NCBI GenBank assembly: GCA_965203435.1
Contig: CBDBCU010000002.1
Coordinates: 124,001-188,000 of the forward strand
DNA: 64,000 bases
Origin: CBDBCU01 sp965203435
GTDB lineage: Bacteria > Chloroflexota > Dehalococcoidia > Lucifugimonadales > UBA3495
Reading direction: 5' to 3'
Below the pieces are notes generated by a model. It did no database searches. It was not told the origin of the DNA and saw nothing but the letters and a program-made list of their open reading frames with translations. The stretch's first letter is position 1; every line of letters begins with the position of its first letter. Made by a program: the position numbers and the translations under genes. This document shows, piece after piece, positions 32,688 to 40,713 of this stretch.

Positions 32688-33713
32688 TTGCGCCGGAAAC
32701 TTGCTTTGAGCGTGGTCGACCAGTCGCCGATGCGGGCCGGCGAAACGGCGGCCGATGCCTTGCGGGATACCATCAACCTGGCCGTCGCCGCCGAAGCCCT
32801 GGGCTATGGCCGCTACTGGCTGGCCGAGCATCACAACCTGCCCAACTTTGCCGGCACCAGTCCGGAAGCCCTCATTGGCCCGGTGGCGGCTCACACCAAA
32901 ACCATCCGGGTGGGCAGCGGCGGCGTGATGCTGTCCCATTACAGCGCCCTGAAAGTGGCCGAAACCTTTCGCCTGCTGGATTCCCTCTATCCCGGCCGCA
33001 TTGACCTGGGCGTGGGCCGGGCTCCGGGCAGCGACCAACTTACCGCCGCCGCCCTGGCCTATCCGGGCCAGGCCAAAGACATTCAGCACTACCCCCGGCA
33101 GGTGGTGGATTTGCTGGGCTATCTGTCGGATGGGCTGGAGCCGGGCCATCCCTTTGCCGAAATTCAGGCCGGGCCGGGACAAAAAGACACCGCCCCGCAG
33201 GTGTGGCTGCTGGGTTCCCGCTACGAAAGCGCCTATATGGCGGCCCGCCTGGGCTTGCCCTTTGCCTATGCCCACTTTTTCGGCTTGGGCGTGCCGGAAG
33301 GGCCGGAAATTGTCGCCGGCTATCGCCAGCAGTTTGAGCCATCCAAATATCTGGACGCCCCCTTGGTCAATGTGGGGGTGCAGGTTTTGTGCGCCGAAAC
33401 CGAGGCGGATGCCTTGCGGATTGCGTCCAGCCGCAACCTGGCCCGCCTCTATTCCGTCACCAACCGGGCCAAGGGCATCCCGACTATTGACGAAGCCCAG
33501 AACTATCCCTATCAGCAAAACGAATTGGCCTTTGTCCGCCAATACCGCCAGGTCTGCGTGGACGGCAATCCGCAGCAGGTCAAGGCAAAGCTGGAAACCC
33601 TGGCCGAAACCTACCAGACCGAGGACTTGAGCATCGTAACCATCTGCCACGCCTACGCCGACCGCCTCCGTTCCTACGAACTGGTGGCGGAAGTCTGCGG
33701 GTTGGGGGGTTGA
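32688..33713 (+). CDS. LLM class flavin-dependent oxidoreductase
   Basis: Bacterial-luciferase-like monooxygenase fold (TIM barrel using FMNH2 or F420), 341 residues. Family blocks: LSVVDQSP, WLAEHHNLPNFAGTSPE, IRVGSGGVMLSHYSALKVAE, FRLLDSLYPGRIDLGVGRAPG. This HHN..GSGGVMLPHY type (MsnO8-like) is usually FMN-linked; the substrate is unknown. TTG 32688 is the start, with AGGAG 9 nt before it; no ATG is near the domain start. A single gene. Confidence 0.9.
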   Translation: MRRKLALSVVDQSPMRAGETAADALRDTINLAVAAEALGYGRYWLAEHHNLPNFAGTSPEALIGPVAAHTKTIRVGSGGVMLSHYSALKVAETFRLLDSLYPGRIDLGVGRAPGSDQLTAAALAYPGQAKDIQHYPRQVVDLLGYLSDGLEPGHPFAEIQAGPGQKDTAPQVWLLGSRYESAYMAARLGLPFAYAHFFGLGVPEGPEIVAGYRQQFEPSKYLDAPLVNVGVQVLCAETEADALRIASSRNLARLYSVTNRAKGIPTIDEAQNYPYQQNELAFVRQYRQVCVDGNPQQVKAKLETLAETYQTEDLSIVTICHAYADRLRSYELVAEVCGLGG

Positions 33714-33766
33714 CGGGAGGAATTGCATATACCGGACAACCTCTTTACCGTCCTTCCCGGCCCCCT

Positions 33767-33868
33767 ACCGTCATTCCCGCGTAAGCGGGAATCCCACGGT
33801 GGCTTGCCAAGACTGCGGCATCATAAGGCAGTACCGTTCTAGATTCCCGCTTACGCGGGAATGACGGT
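33767..33868. repeat. Palindromic element R1
   Basis: Complete copy, core type B. Together with the promoter cassette after it, it forms a block of about 180 bp that recurs at 36351-36530. Confidence 0.85.
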
Positions 33869-33899
33869 TGCTATATGCGACTGCCTTGGCATTGACGGC

Positions 33900-33946
33900 C
33901 GGAATCCCCTATCCCTTTTCCCGCAAAAGGCGCTATAATAGCCGCC
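33900..33946 (+). promoter_or_regulatory. Shared promoter cassette, copy 1
   Basis: CGGAATCC..CTATCC..CAAAAGGCGCTATAATAGCC with TATAAT at 33934-33939. The inverted repeat CCTTTT-CCCGC-AAAAGG (33914-33930) sits where the -35 should be and could be an operator. Similar cassettes lie at 35894 and 36483. Confidence 0.65.
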
Positions 33947-34009
33947 GCAACTATTCGGCCGCCTTTTGCCCGGGGGTATGCGGCCGAACCCAACAGAGGA
34001 GGCGCTCTT

Positions 34010-35863
34010 ATGGCGCGGCCCAAGACGGCGACCCGGAAATTGGCGGATTTCAACCCGTTCAACGCCATCAATCGCGGCGTTTATATCGCCGACAACCTGG
34101 ACTTCCTGCGGGCCATTAACACCGCCTCCGTCGACCTGGTCTGCATCGACCCGCCCTTTGCCAAGAACGACACCTTTACCGGCGACCGGCTCAAGCCGCC
34201 GTTGACCCGGCAGGAAATTGCCAACGAAAAGCGCCTGCTGAAAGAGTGGGGCATTGCCACGGCGGCGCAAGCGGACGAGGCCGGCGTAGCCTGGCCCGAT
34301 GACCCCAAGGCCCGGGGCGGCTACGAGGACACCTGGTCCTGGGACGACGATGTCCACCCGGATTGGGTAACGGGCATTAAAGCCACCCACGAGGCCGTCA
34401 ATCTGCTGATTGAAACTACCCGGCAAATCCACGGCGACAGCATCGCCGCCTACCTGGCCTTTATGGCCATCCGGCTGTTCGAGATCCACCGCATCCTCAA
34501 GCCGACCGGCAGCCTGTACCTGCACTGCGACAATACGGCCGACGGTTACTTGCGGCAGCTGCTGGACGGAGTGTTCGGCAGTGGGGGCGATGGCAGAGGC
34601 GGCTTTCGCAATGCCATCACCTGGCGGCGAACCCATAGCAAAAATGCCGTGTCGTCGCGGTACGGGACCAATCACGACACCATCTTTTACTATGGGAAAT
34701 CGGCGGAGGGAGGATTCTATAAAGACCAAGCCTTTCGTCCTTATGGCGGCGAAGTGCCGGCGGGGTACTCGTTGGATAAAAAGACCGGGCGCTACTATGC
34801 CCTGTCCCCGGTGTACGGGGATAGTCCGAGCAAAGGGGACAGCGGACTGCCGGCCACTTTCCGCGGCGTTGTTTATGATGTCCCGGAACAACGGCATTGG
34901 CGCGTTCCCGGCGGTCGCCGGGCCGGCGAGACGACTTCCGACGGTTGGGCGCGGCTGGACGCTGAGGGCCGGATGTACCTGGCTCCCGGGGGCAAGTTGC
35001 CTATGTTCATCCGGTATCTGGATGAGATGCCCGGCATCGCGCTGGATGATGTCTGGACGGATATAAAAATCCCGGGATCCAAGGAGCGCACCGGCTATCC
35101 CACGCAAAAGCCGATCGCCTTGGCCGAGCGGATTATCCAAGCGTCCACCAATCCCGGGGATGTAGTGCTGGACTGCTTTGCCGGCTGCGCTTATGTCGCC
35201 TTGGCGGCGGAAAAGTTGGATCGCCGGTGGACGGCTTGCGATATTAACCTGCGGGCTTGGACGGTCTTTAAGCGGCAGTTCAACAAGGGCGGCGATTTGC
35301 CGCTGCTGACCTGCAACGACCGGACGACCGGTCAGCAGGTAATGGGCAGCGAGCCGGAGGTTACGATTCACGGCCCGGCGCAGCTGCCGAAGCGGACGGA
35401 ATATAGCGGCGTAGAGGTCAAGAGCCTGCGGACGGACAATCGGCGGCCGGCGGGCAGCAAATATCGCGGCGGCGGCAAGGAAACCACCTTGCTGAACAAG
35501 GATGAAATGCTGCGTCGATTGCTGGGAATCAGCTACGGGCGGGCCTGGTGCTGCGGCCTCCGCAGCGCCGGAACGGCCGGGGAAATCATCCCCGGCAACT
35601 ACGAGCTGGACCATGTCACGCCGAAAAGCATGGGCGGGGACGATGAAATCTATAACCGGGCGCCGCTTTGCTCCCGGCATAATGGCCGCAAGGGAAATCG
35701 GGATATTACCCTGGACGAGTTGCGGGTGGAGGTGGCCTTTGCCGGCGAGTTGGCGGAGGGAATGACGCCGCAGTCGCTGATCAGGCTGGACGAGGCGCGG
35801 CGGCAAGCCCAGCATATCTTTGCCGAGGAGTATCAGCGGCAGCACGGCAAGGCGTGGATCTAA
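34010..35863 (+). CDS. DNA methyltransferase fused to HNH endonuclease domain
   Basis: 617 residues. The N-terminal 400 are an amino-methyltransferase: motif IV DPPF at 47-50 (VCIDPPFAKND), motif I as CFAGCAYVALAAE from 389 (FAGCA instead of FAGSG), so beta-type order. Residues about 520-575 form an HNH/GIY-like zinc nuclease core: CC at the start, ELDHVTPKSMGG (532-543), N..APLCSRHNGRKGN with C554 and H557/N558. Methylation and cleavage could thus reside in one chain, or the HNH may act on modified DNA. The gene stands alone behind a promoter cassette also found before the next two DUF433-like genes. Confidence 0.85.
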   Translation: MARPKTATRKLADFNPFNAINRGVYIADNLDFLRAINTASVDLVCIDPPFAKNDTFTGDRLKPPLTRQEIANEKRLLKEWGIATAAQADEAGVAWPDDPKARGGYEDTWSWDDDVHPDWVTGIKATHEAVNLLIETTRQIHGDSIAAYLAFMAIRLFEIHRILKPTGSLYLHCDNTADGYLRQLLDGVFGSGGDGRGGFRNAITWRRTHSKNAVSSRYGTNHDTIFYYGKSAEGGFYKDQAFRPYGGEVPAGYSLDKKTGRYYALSPVYGDSPSKGDSGLPATFRGVVYDVPEQRHWRVPGGRRAGETTSDGWARLDAEGRMYLAPGGKLPMFIRYLDEMPGIALDDVWTDIKIPGSKERTGYPTQKPIALAERIIQASTNPGDVVLDCFAGCAYVALAAEKLDRRWTACDINLRAWTVFKRQFNKGGDLPLLTCNDRTTGQQVMGSEPEVTIHGPAQLPKRTEYSGVEVKSLRTDNRRPAGSKYRGGGKETTLLNKDEMLRRLLGISYGRAWCCGLRSAGTAGEIIPGNYELDHVTPKSMGGDDEIYNRAPLCSRHNGRKGNRDITLDELRVEVAFAGELAEGMTPQSLIRLDEARRQAQHIFAEEYQRQHGKAWI

Positions 35864-35893
35864 CTACCCCCCGGCCGGGGATTATTCCCCGGC

Positions 35894-35940
35894 CGGAATC
35901 CGCCATCCCATTTCCCGGCAAAAGGCGCTATAATAGCCGC
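35894..35940 (+). promoter_or_regulatory. Shared promoter cassette, copy 2
   Basis: TATAAT at 35929-35934 in the same context GGCAAAAGGCGCTATAATAG. The left half of the inverted repeat is degenerate here (CCATTT). Confidence 0.65.
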
Positions 35941-35979
35941 TGGACAAGTTGCCCATCTTTCCCCGGAGGTTTGCCGACT

Positions 35980-36252
35980 ATGGTTTGGAAACATTCCCAA
36001 CTTACCGATAAGTGGTGGGCTGAATATATGGCCGAGGAAATCTACGATTACGGGCCGCGGCTCAAGAATCGGAGTTTTCCGGTCTGGGCCCTCATCAGCC
36101 ACTACAAACTCTACCAGGGCGACAAGGCTAAGGTGCTGCACAGCTACCGGGACTGGCTGACCGGCGCCGACCTGGAGGCGGCCCTGGCCTACTACGCTGA
36201 GTTCCCGGAGGATGTCGACCGCAAGTTGCGGCGGCTGGAAAGCAGGGACTGA
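35980..36252 (+). CDS. DUF433-like protein, paralogue 1
   Basis: 90 residues. The block NRSFPVWALISHYKLYQGDK and GADLEAALAYYAEFPEDVDR fits the helical DUF433 antitoxin pattern (xGxPVWxLI...gD...VL..Y..LT...v.AAL.YY...p..id). No PIN-like toxin follows; instead an R1 element and a second paralogue do. CCGGAGG lies about 10 nt before ATG 35980. About 60% like the second copy by eye. A regulator of the neighbouring methylase-HNH gene, or an orphan antitoxin, are both possible. Confidence 0.68.
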   Translation: MVWKHSQLTDKWWAEYMAEEIYDYGPRLKNRSFPVWALISHYKLYQGDKAKVLHSYRDWLTGADLEAALAYYAEFPEDVDRKLRRLESRD

Positions 36253-36350
36253 TGGCCCGCTTTTTTATCGGGATGAGCAAATCGAGGCCGATCGGTCAAT
36301 TCAGCGGGTCGTGATTGCCACGGTGACCGCCATCTTTCCCGCCCACCCTT

Positions 36351-36451
36351 ACCGTCATTCCCGCGTAAGCGGGAATCCCGCGGTTGCCTGCCAAGATGCG
36401 GCATCATAAGGCAATACCGTTCGGGATTCCCGCTTACGCGGGAATGACGGT
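36351..36451. repeat. 101-bp palindromic element (family R1)
   Basis: Complete copy, core type B, part of the duplicated block described at 33767. Confidence 0.85.
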
Positions 36452-36482
36452 TGCTATATGTGATTGCCTTGGGGTTAACGGT

Positions 36483-36530
36483 CGGAATCCGCTATCCTTT
36501 CCCCGGCAAAAGGCGCTATAATAGCCGCCG
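36483..36530 (+). promoter_or_regulatory. Shared promoter cassette, copy 3
   Basis: TATAAT at 36517-36522; CCTTT-CCCCGGC-AAAAGG inverted repeat upstream. Leader and Shine-Dalgarno (CCCCGGAGGTTTGCCGACT) match copy 2 up to the start codon. Confidence 0.65.
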
Positions 36531-36567
36531 GACTAATTACCATCTTTTCCCCGGAGGTTTGCCGACT

Positions 36568-36840
36568 ATGGTGTGGAAGCATTCCCTGATTATTGATACC
36601 GACCGGTGGTGGGCGAAGTACCTTTCGACCCCCATCGATGCGGGCGGGCCGCGCATTCGGGATAAGGGTTTCCCGGTCTGGTCCCTGATTGGCCTTTATC
36701 AGTGCTATGAGGGGGATAAGGAGCGGGTGCTGCGCGACTACTGCGGCATCCTGACCGCCGAGGAACTGGACGCGGCCCTGGATTACTACGCCGAGTTTCC
36801 CTACGCCATCGACCGCAAGCTGTGGGAGATTGCCAACTGA
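36568..36840 (+). CDS. DUF433-like protein, paralogue 2
   Basis: 90 residues, starting MVWKHS like paralogue 1 and sharing the same leader. Core KGFPVWSLIGLYQCYEGDKE and TAEELDAALDYYAEFPYAID. The N-terminal region (LIIDTDRWWAKYLSTPIDAG) differs more than the core. Whole unit (R1, promoter, leader, gene) appears duplicated with the one before. Function as for paralogue 1. Confidence 0.68.
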   Translation: MVWKHSLIIDTDRWWAKYLSTPIDAGGPRIRDKGFPVWSLIGLYQCYEGDKERVLRDYCGILTAEELDAALDYYAEFPYAIDRKLWEIAN

Positions 36841-36908
36841 TGTGGGAATGGCGGCGGCAGCAACGGGAATGGATCCGCGCCGATTGACCGCCGCCCGGCT
36901 CCATCCCC

Positions 36909-37532
36909 CTACGCCGAACCCAGCACCACCTGCACTATCTTTCTTTCCAGGGCCAGGGCCAGCTGCTCGGTCAATTCCAGCCGGTCGTGATTGCCCACGG
37001 CCCCCACAAAGGCCACGCCCAGGATGCGCCCGACCCGAAAGTCGATGACCGTCGAGGACAGCACTCCGTACGGCCCGCCCTGCACCGCTTTCAGGGCTAC
37101 CGCCTCGTCAAAAAAGCCCGCGGGCGTCAGCCGCTCCGCCGAAATCAGCTGCGTCGCCTCGCCCACGCTTTCCCCCACATTGTCCTCAAAATCCCTCAGA
37201 AAAATGTTGTGCATCCAGCCGGAAACCGACTCCGGCTGATCGAACAGGTGGGTCACCGAGGCCCCGACGAAGTTAAACCCGTCATAGATGGACATATTGG
37301 CGGTAGGGCCGAACTCCCGCCGATAGCCGCTGAGCCGCCCGGCCTGGCGGAATCGGGTAGTGCTGCTGCCGGCAAAGCCGTGCCGGGCCAGTTCGGCGTT
37401 GGACAAGACGCCCACCCGCACCGGTTGATAGCCCTGAAACTCCGGCGGCAATTCCCCGGATTCCAGGGTCATAAACTCCAGGTCTTGCTCCGTAACCCGG
37501 AAAGTGGCCCGTTCCAACGCTGCCGATGTCAA
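36909..37532 (-). CDS. Hypothetical protein
   Basis: 207 residues, soluble, no recognised domain. Sequence shows alternating strands (VRVGVLSNAELARHGFAG, LISAERLTPAGFFDEAVALK, GRILGVAFVGAVGNHDRLEL), consistent with a mixed alpha/beta fold. Start is TTG 37532, supported by GGGGGAGG 6 nt upstream; no ATG is near. Monocistronic; an ACAGGAT-type repeat lies just upstream. Confidence 0.65.
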   Translation of the reverse strand: MTSAALERATFRVTEQDLEFMTLESGELPPEFQGYQPVRVGVLSNAELARHGFAGSSTTRFRQAGRLSGYRREFGPTANMSIYDGFNFVGASVTHLFDQPESVSGWMHNIFLRDFEDNVGESVGEATQLISAERLTPAGFFDEAVALKAVQGGPYGVLSSTVIDFRVGRILGVAFVGAVGNHDRLELTEQLALALERKIVQVVLGSA

Positions 37533-37553
37533 TGGAAACCTCCCCCCTGAATT

Positions 37554-37603
37554 AACATGGATAAACAGGATAGACAGGATTCAATATCCTGTTTATCCAT
37601 GTT
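37554..37603. repeat. ACAGGAT-type inverted repeat (family R3), short copy
   Basis: AACATGGATAAACAGGAT at the left is inverted at the right (ATCCTGTTTATCCATGTT) with a short middle. Longer relatives at 42273 and 59431. Confidence 0.75.
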
Positions 37604-37612
37604 GGATACGGA

Positions 37613-38695
37613 TTAGCCGCAGACCATGGGGTACACGTGGCGGCCGCGGGACATTTCCCCCGGCACCTGGCTTTTGTCCCAGGTTTCGCCGCCGTCCCGG
37701 CTGCGGAACACCAGTCCGTCCCGGTCGCAGCAATAGACCTTTTCCGGGGCGGTGCGGTCGAGGGCAATCTGGAACATCCGGCTGGGAGCCAGTTCGCCCA
37801 GATCCACCCGCTGCCAGGTTTCCCCGGCATCCCGGCTGCGGACCAGCACCCCGGCCTCGGTCGTGCCGGCCGGGGCGCTGCCGCCGCCGGCCCCGGCCGC
37901 CAGATACATCGTATCCGGGTCGTGGGGGGCTACCGCCAAATCCCGGCAGTAGCTGCCGCCGGGAAACATCTCCTCAATGTCCACAAACTCCCAGTTGCGC
38001 CCCCGATTGCGGCTGCGGAACATTGCCAGCTGGGTGATGATATAGACCAGGCCCGGGGCCTTGGGATTGACCTGGACGCCGTGCAAATCCACCGGCCCGG
38101 TGCGGGTATAGTGGCCGTCGGTGATGGATTCCCAGCTGTCGCCGCCATCCCGGCTGGCGACCAGGCCGCCTACTTCGATGGCACCATAGACATCCTGGGG
38201 ATTGTGGGCGTCCAGGGCCAGGCCGATAACCCGCTTGACGATGGGGTGGGGGTGCATGGTGATGTGGGGGAATTGGATGTTTTTGGTGTGGCCCTTTTGC
38301 CAGGTAGCGCCGCCGTCCTCGGAACGGCAGATGCCGCAACGGTCGTAGCCGGCGTACATAATATCCGGGTTCTGGGGATGCGCGGCCAGAGACCAGACAT
38401 CGCCCTGAGGGGAATCGGTGGCTTCCCAATGGCCGCCGCGATCCTCGCTGCGATAGACCCCGGCTTGCGTGCCGGCGTAGATGATGGCCGGATTTTGGGG
38501 ATGTACCAGCAGGGCGCGCACCTGCGGCTCCGCCGGCAGCCCCTTGGTGATGCTTTCCCAATGGTCGGAGCCGTCGGCCTGGCGATAGAGGCCGCCGTTG
38601 CCCAGGGGCCGATCCTGGGCGTTAGCCCCGACCAGCAGCGGCCCCTCGCCGGCGATGCCTACATAAAGATGGGTTTGACCCGGCGCGTCCGTCAT
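37613..38695 (-). CDS. BNR/Asp-box repeat beta-propeller protein
   Basis: 360 residues with at least six Asp-box motifs: SEDRGGHW, SEDGGATW, SRDGGDSW, SRNRGRNW, SRDAGETW, SRDGGETW, each after a strand such as VRALLVHPQNPAIIYAGT. This is the sialidase/VPS10/YCF48-type propeller. No sialidase catalytic residues (Arg triad) are evident and no signal peptide is seen, so a hydrolase role is not supported; such cytoplasmic propellers are common in Chloroflexota. ATG 38695 has GGGAGGGG upstream. Single gene. Confidence 0.85.
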   Translation of the reverse strand: MTDAPGQTHLYVGIAGEGPLLVGANAQDRPLGNGGLYRQADGSDHWESITKGLPAEPQVRALLVHPQNPAIIYAGTQAGVYRSEDRGGHWEATDSPQGDVWSLAAHPQNPDIMYAGYDRCGICRSEDGGATWQKGHTKNIQFPHITMHPHPIVKRVIGLALDAHNPQDVYGAIEVGGLVASRDGGDSWESITDGHYTRTGPVDLHGVQVNPKAPGLVYIITQLAMFRSRNRGRNWEFVDIEEMFPGGSYCRDLAVAPHDPDTMYLAAGAGGGSAPAGTTEAGVLVRSRDAGETWQRVDLGELAPSRMFQIALDRTAPEKVYCCDRDGLVFRSRDGGETWDKSQVPGEMSRGRHVYPMVCG

Positions 38696-38869
38696 AATTG
38701 CCCCTCCCGTATAAAAACAGCGTTCAGGTTTCCCGGTCTGCCGCCAAAGATTGTAACAGGATTGGGGCGGATTGCCAACCGGTTGAGGGGGATGATTGGA
38801 TATACCGGACGAATCATCCTTACCGTCCTGGATTCCCACTTTCGTGGCAATGACGGTTAATGCTCCATC

Positions 38870-39173
38870 AAGAGTATCCCCTTGCCTGTCAGCCTAACGG
38901 CGGCGGCGTTCCGTCTGGCCGCCCAAATGTTGGTTTTACGGCTTGAAACCGAAAACGTCGGAAGTATTGGGGCAATAATCTCAGCCCGCCCTGGTCGCAG
39001 GGACAGGAGAGACCGCTCGCGCTCGGTTGCAACCTTGCTCCGGGCGTGCGTATGATTAGGGCAAAGGCAAACCGAACCAAGCCGAATATAAGGCAATGCT
39101 TTCCCCAAGGGATGCGTTTCCCGCCGGCTGATAATAAGGATCGCTCGCCCCGTTGCAGCAAGGTTAGTCGGGG
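38870..39173. other. Unassigned intergenic segment
   Basis: About 300 bp without a convincing gene. It is less GC-rich than its surroundings and has none of the repeat families. A weak minus-strand frame beginning at TTG 39189 spans it (LPYIRLGSVCLCPNHTHARS), with no ribosome site; I cannot say whether it is coding, an RNA, or a decayed remnant. Confidence 0.35.
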
Positions 39174-39500
39174 TTAGGCCGTCAGCCAAGTCGTCAACAC
39201 TGCTTCCAGGCGCGGCAGGTCGTTTTGGATGGCTTCCTCCAACAGGTCGGGGCGCAGTTCCCGGCTCCGCAGGTGGGCTACCTTGTCCCGCAAAGCAATG
39301 AACTCTTTGGCAACCGGGGCGGTCAGGCCGGCTTGCGCCTCCAGCCGCTTCAGGTTTTCGCCCGGGTAGATAATGCGGACTACTATCAAGTGGATGGCTT
39401 CGCCGTCGGCGGCCAGACTGCCGGTTTCCCGGGCGGCGGCGCTGCGAAGGTCCCGGCAGTGTTCCAGGGACTCCTGAAGGAGGCTGTCGCGGTCAGCCAT
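39174..39500 (-). CDS. HepT-like HEPN protein
   Basis: 108 residues. HepT-type HEPN fold: helix 1 LLQESLEHCRDLRSAA, ALRDKVAHLRSRELRPDLLEEAIQNDLPRLEAVL at the end. The RX4H RNase motif is R71..H76 (RDKVAH). In HepT toxins it continues as RX4HXY, where the Tyr is AMPylated by MntA; here the position is R78, so the Tyr is gone. Gene start overlaps the upstream MntA-like gene by 8 nt. It may still be an RNase, silenced by binding rather than by modification. Confidence 0.75.
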   Translation of the reverse strand: MADRDSLLQESLEHCRDLRSAAARETGSLAADGEAIHLIVVRIIYPGENLKRLEAQAGLTAPVAKEFIALRDKVAHLRSRELRPDLLEEAIQNDLPRLEAVLTTWLTA

Positions 39501-39774
39501 AGAGTATCCGCTCCGGCCGGCCCAGGAGCTGTTTCAGGTGGTGGTTGGCGGCCAGGTCCTTGTTGGACATCAGCTCCACCGGTACGCCGTAGAGTTCTGA
39601 CAAAAGGCTTTCCAGGGCAAAGTAGCCGCGCAGACCCGGAGCCGGCTTGGGCTCGTGGTAGGTTGCCACGAAAGCGGGCCGCGTCTTGCCTTTTGGCGGG
39701 TAGTAGGCTTGCAGGCGCGCTATGCCGTAATCCCGGCAGTGCTGCTTTAACTTTTCCGCTGCCAACGAGCCCAT
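39493..39774 (-). CDS. Degenerate MntA-like nucleotidyltransferase, catalytic motif lost
   Basis: 93 residues, placed and coupled as MntA is to HepT. The frame of the family is visible: LKQHCRDYGIARLQAY (helix and strand 1), GLRGYFALESLLSELYGVPVELMSNKDL and the C-terminal RPERILYG. However, the catalytic GSx10DxD motif that should follow strand 1 is replaced by YYPPKGKTRPAFVATYHE, which has neither the GS nor the two Asp. Thus transferase activity is not expected. AGGAGG is about 10 nt before ATG 39774. The identification relies on context and partial similarity. Confidence 0.65.
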   Translation of the reverse strand: MGSLAAEKLKQHCRDYGIARLQAYYPPKGKTRPAFVATYHEPKPAPGLRGYFALESLLSELYGVPVELMSNKDLAANHHLKQLLGRPERILYG

Positions 39775-39990
39775 AACCGGCTGCCTCCTGAGATTGTGCC
39801 AGCTATTATAACCGGCCGCACCCTGTTTCAGCAACGGGGTAGTCCCGGCGGAAATAATCCGGGACAATGCGCCCGGATGTCGATTAGCGGCCCCTGTTAA
39901 CCGATTCACCCCAATCTGGTCATTGCCCCCACTCCCCCCAATCTGTGGTATTATAGCGGGCAGATTGATTGTCTGGAGGAACGGCTCCTG

Positions 39991-40689
39991 ATGAAAAACA
40001 AGATTTATCCCGATTTTGACGCGGCGGTGGCCGATGTTCCCGACGGCGCCGTCTTTATGTCCCCCGGCTTCGGCGGCGTGGGCATTCCCCGCAATCTGCT
40101 GGCCGCCCTGCATCGCCAGGGGGCGCGGGAACTGACCGGCATCTCCAACAACACCGGCACTTTGGACGACAAGGTGGATGTGGGGACGCTGATCGAAGCC
40201 GGCCAGGTGCGGAAAATGTACGCCGCCTTTACCGCGCCGACCCATCCCTCCCAGATTACCCCCTTCGTGCGGCTGTATAACAACGACGAAATCGATGCCG
40301 AACTGGTGCCGCAAGGGACGATGGCCGAGCGCATCCGGGCCGCCGCTTCCGGCATTGGCGCTTTCTACACTCCGGCCAGTGTCGGCACCGAACTGGCCGA
40401 AGGCAAGGAGCATCGGGAAATCAACGGCCGCGTCTATGTGCTGGAGTATCCGCTGCCTGCCGACTATGCCCTGGTGCGGGCCTGGCGGGCCGACACTTTC
40501 GGCAATCTGCAATTCCGCATGGCCGCCCGCAACTTCAATCCCATTATGGCCATGGCCGCCGGCATCACCGTGGTGGAAGTGGAGGATGCCATCGTCCCGG
40601 CCGGAGAATTGGATCCGGACAAAATCCATGTTCCCGGGGTGTATGTGGATCGGCTGGTGCGGATACCGCCGGACGGGATTTTTGACTAG
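39991..40689 (+). CDS. CoA-transferase subunit A
   Basis: Family I CoA-transferase alpha chain (3-oxoacid CoA-transferase type), 232 residues. Glycine-rich MSPGFGGVGIPRNLL loop (about 28-42), GTMAERIRAAASGIGAFYTP and GRVYVLEYPLPADYALVRAW are typical. With subunit B it moves CoA from succinyl- or acyl-CoA to a 3-oxoacid. GGAGG lies upstream of ATG 39991, and TATTAT (39949-39954) is the likely -10. The B gene is 900 nt further on, after three small genes, an unusual split. Confidence 0.9.
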   Translation: MKNKIYPDFDAAVADVPDGAVFMSPGFGGVGIPRNLLAALHRQGARELTGISNNTGTLDDKVDVGTLIEAGQVRKMYAAFTAPTHPSQITPFVRLYNNDEIDAELVPQGTMAERIRAAASGIGAFYTPASVGTELAEGKEHREINGRVYVLEYPLPADYALVRAWRADTFGNLQFRMAARNFNPIMAMAAGITVVEVEDAIVPAGELDPDKIHVPGVYVDRLVRIPPDGIFD

Positions 40690-40713
40690 GCGCGGGCGTT
40701 AGGGGGCTAATCG

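Noticed and set aside
33900..33939. TTGACG at 33893 as the -35 of the cassette
   Set aside because: It is 35 nt from the TATAAT, about twice the allowed spacing, and is not present in the other cassettes.
37613..38695. Sialidase
   Set aside because: Asp-box repeats alone do not make a sialidase; no Arg triad, FRIP motif or signal peptide is visible.
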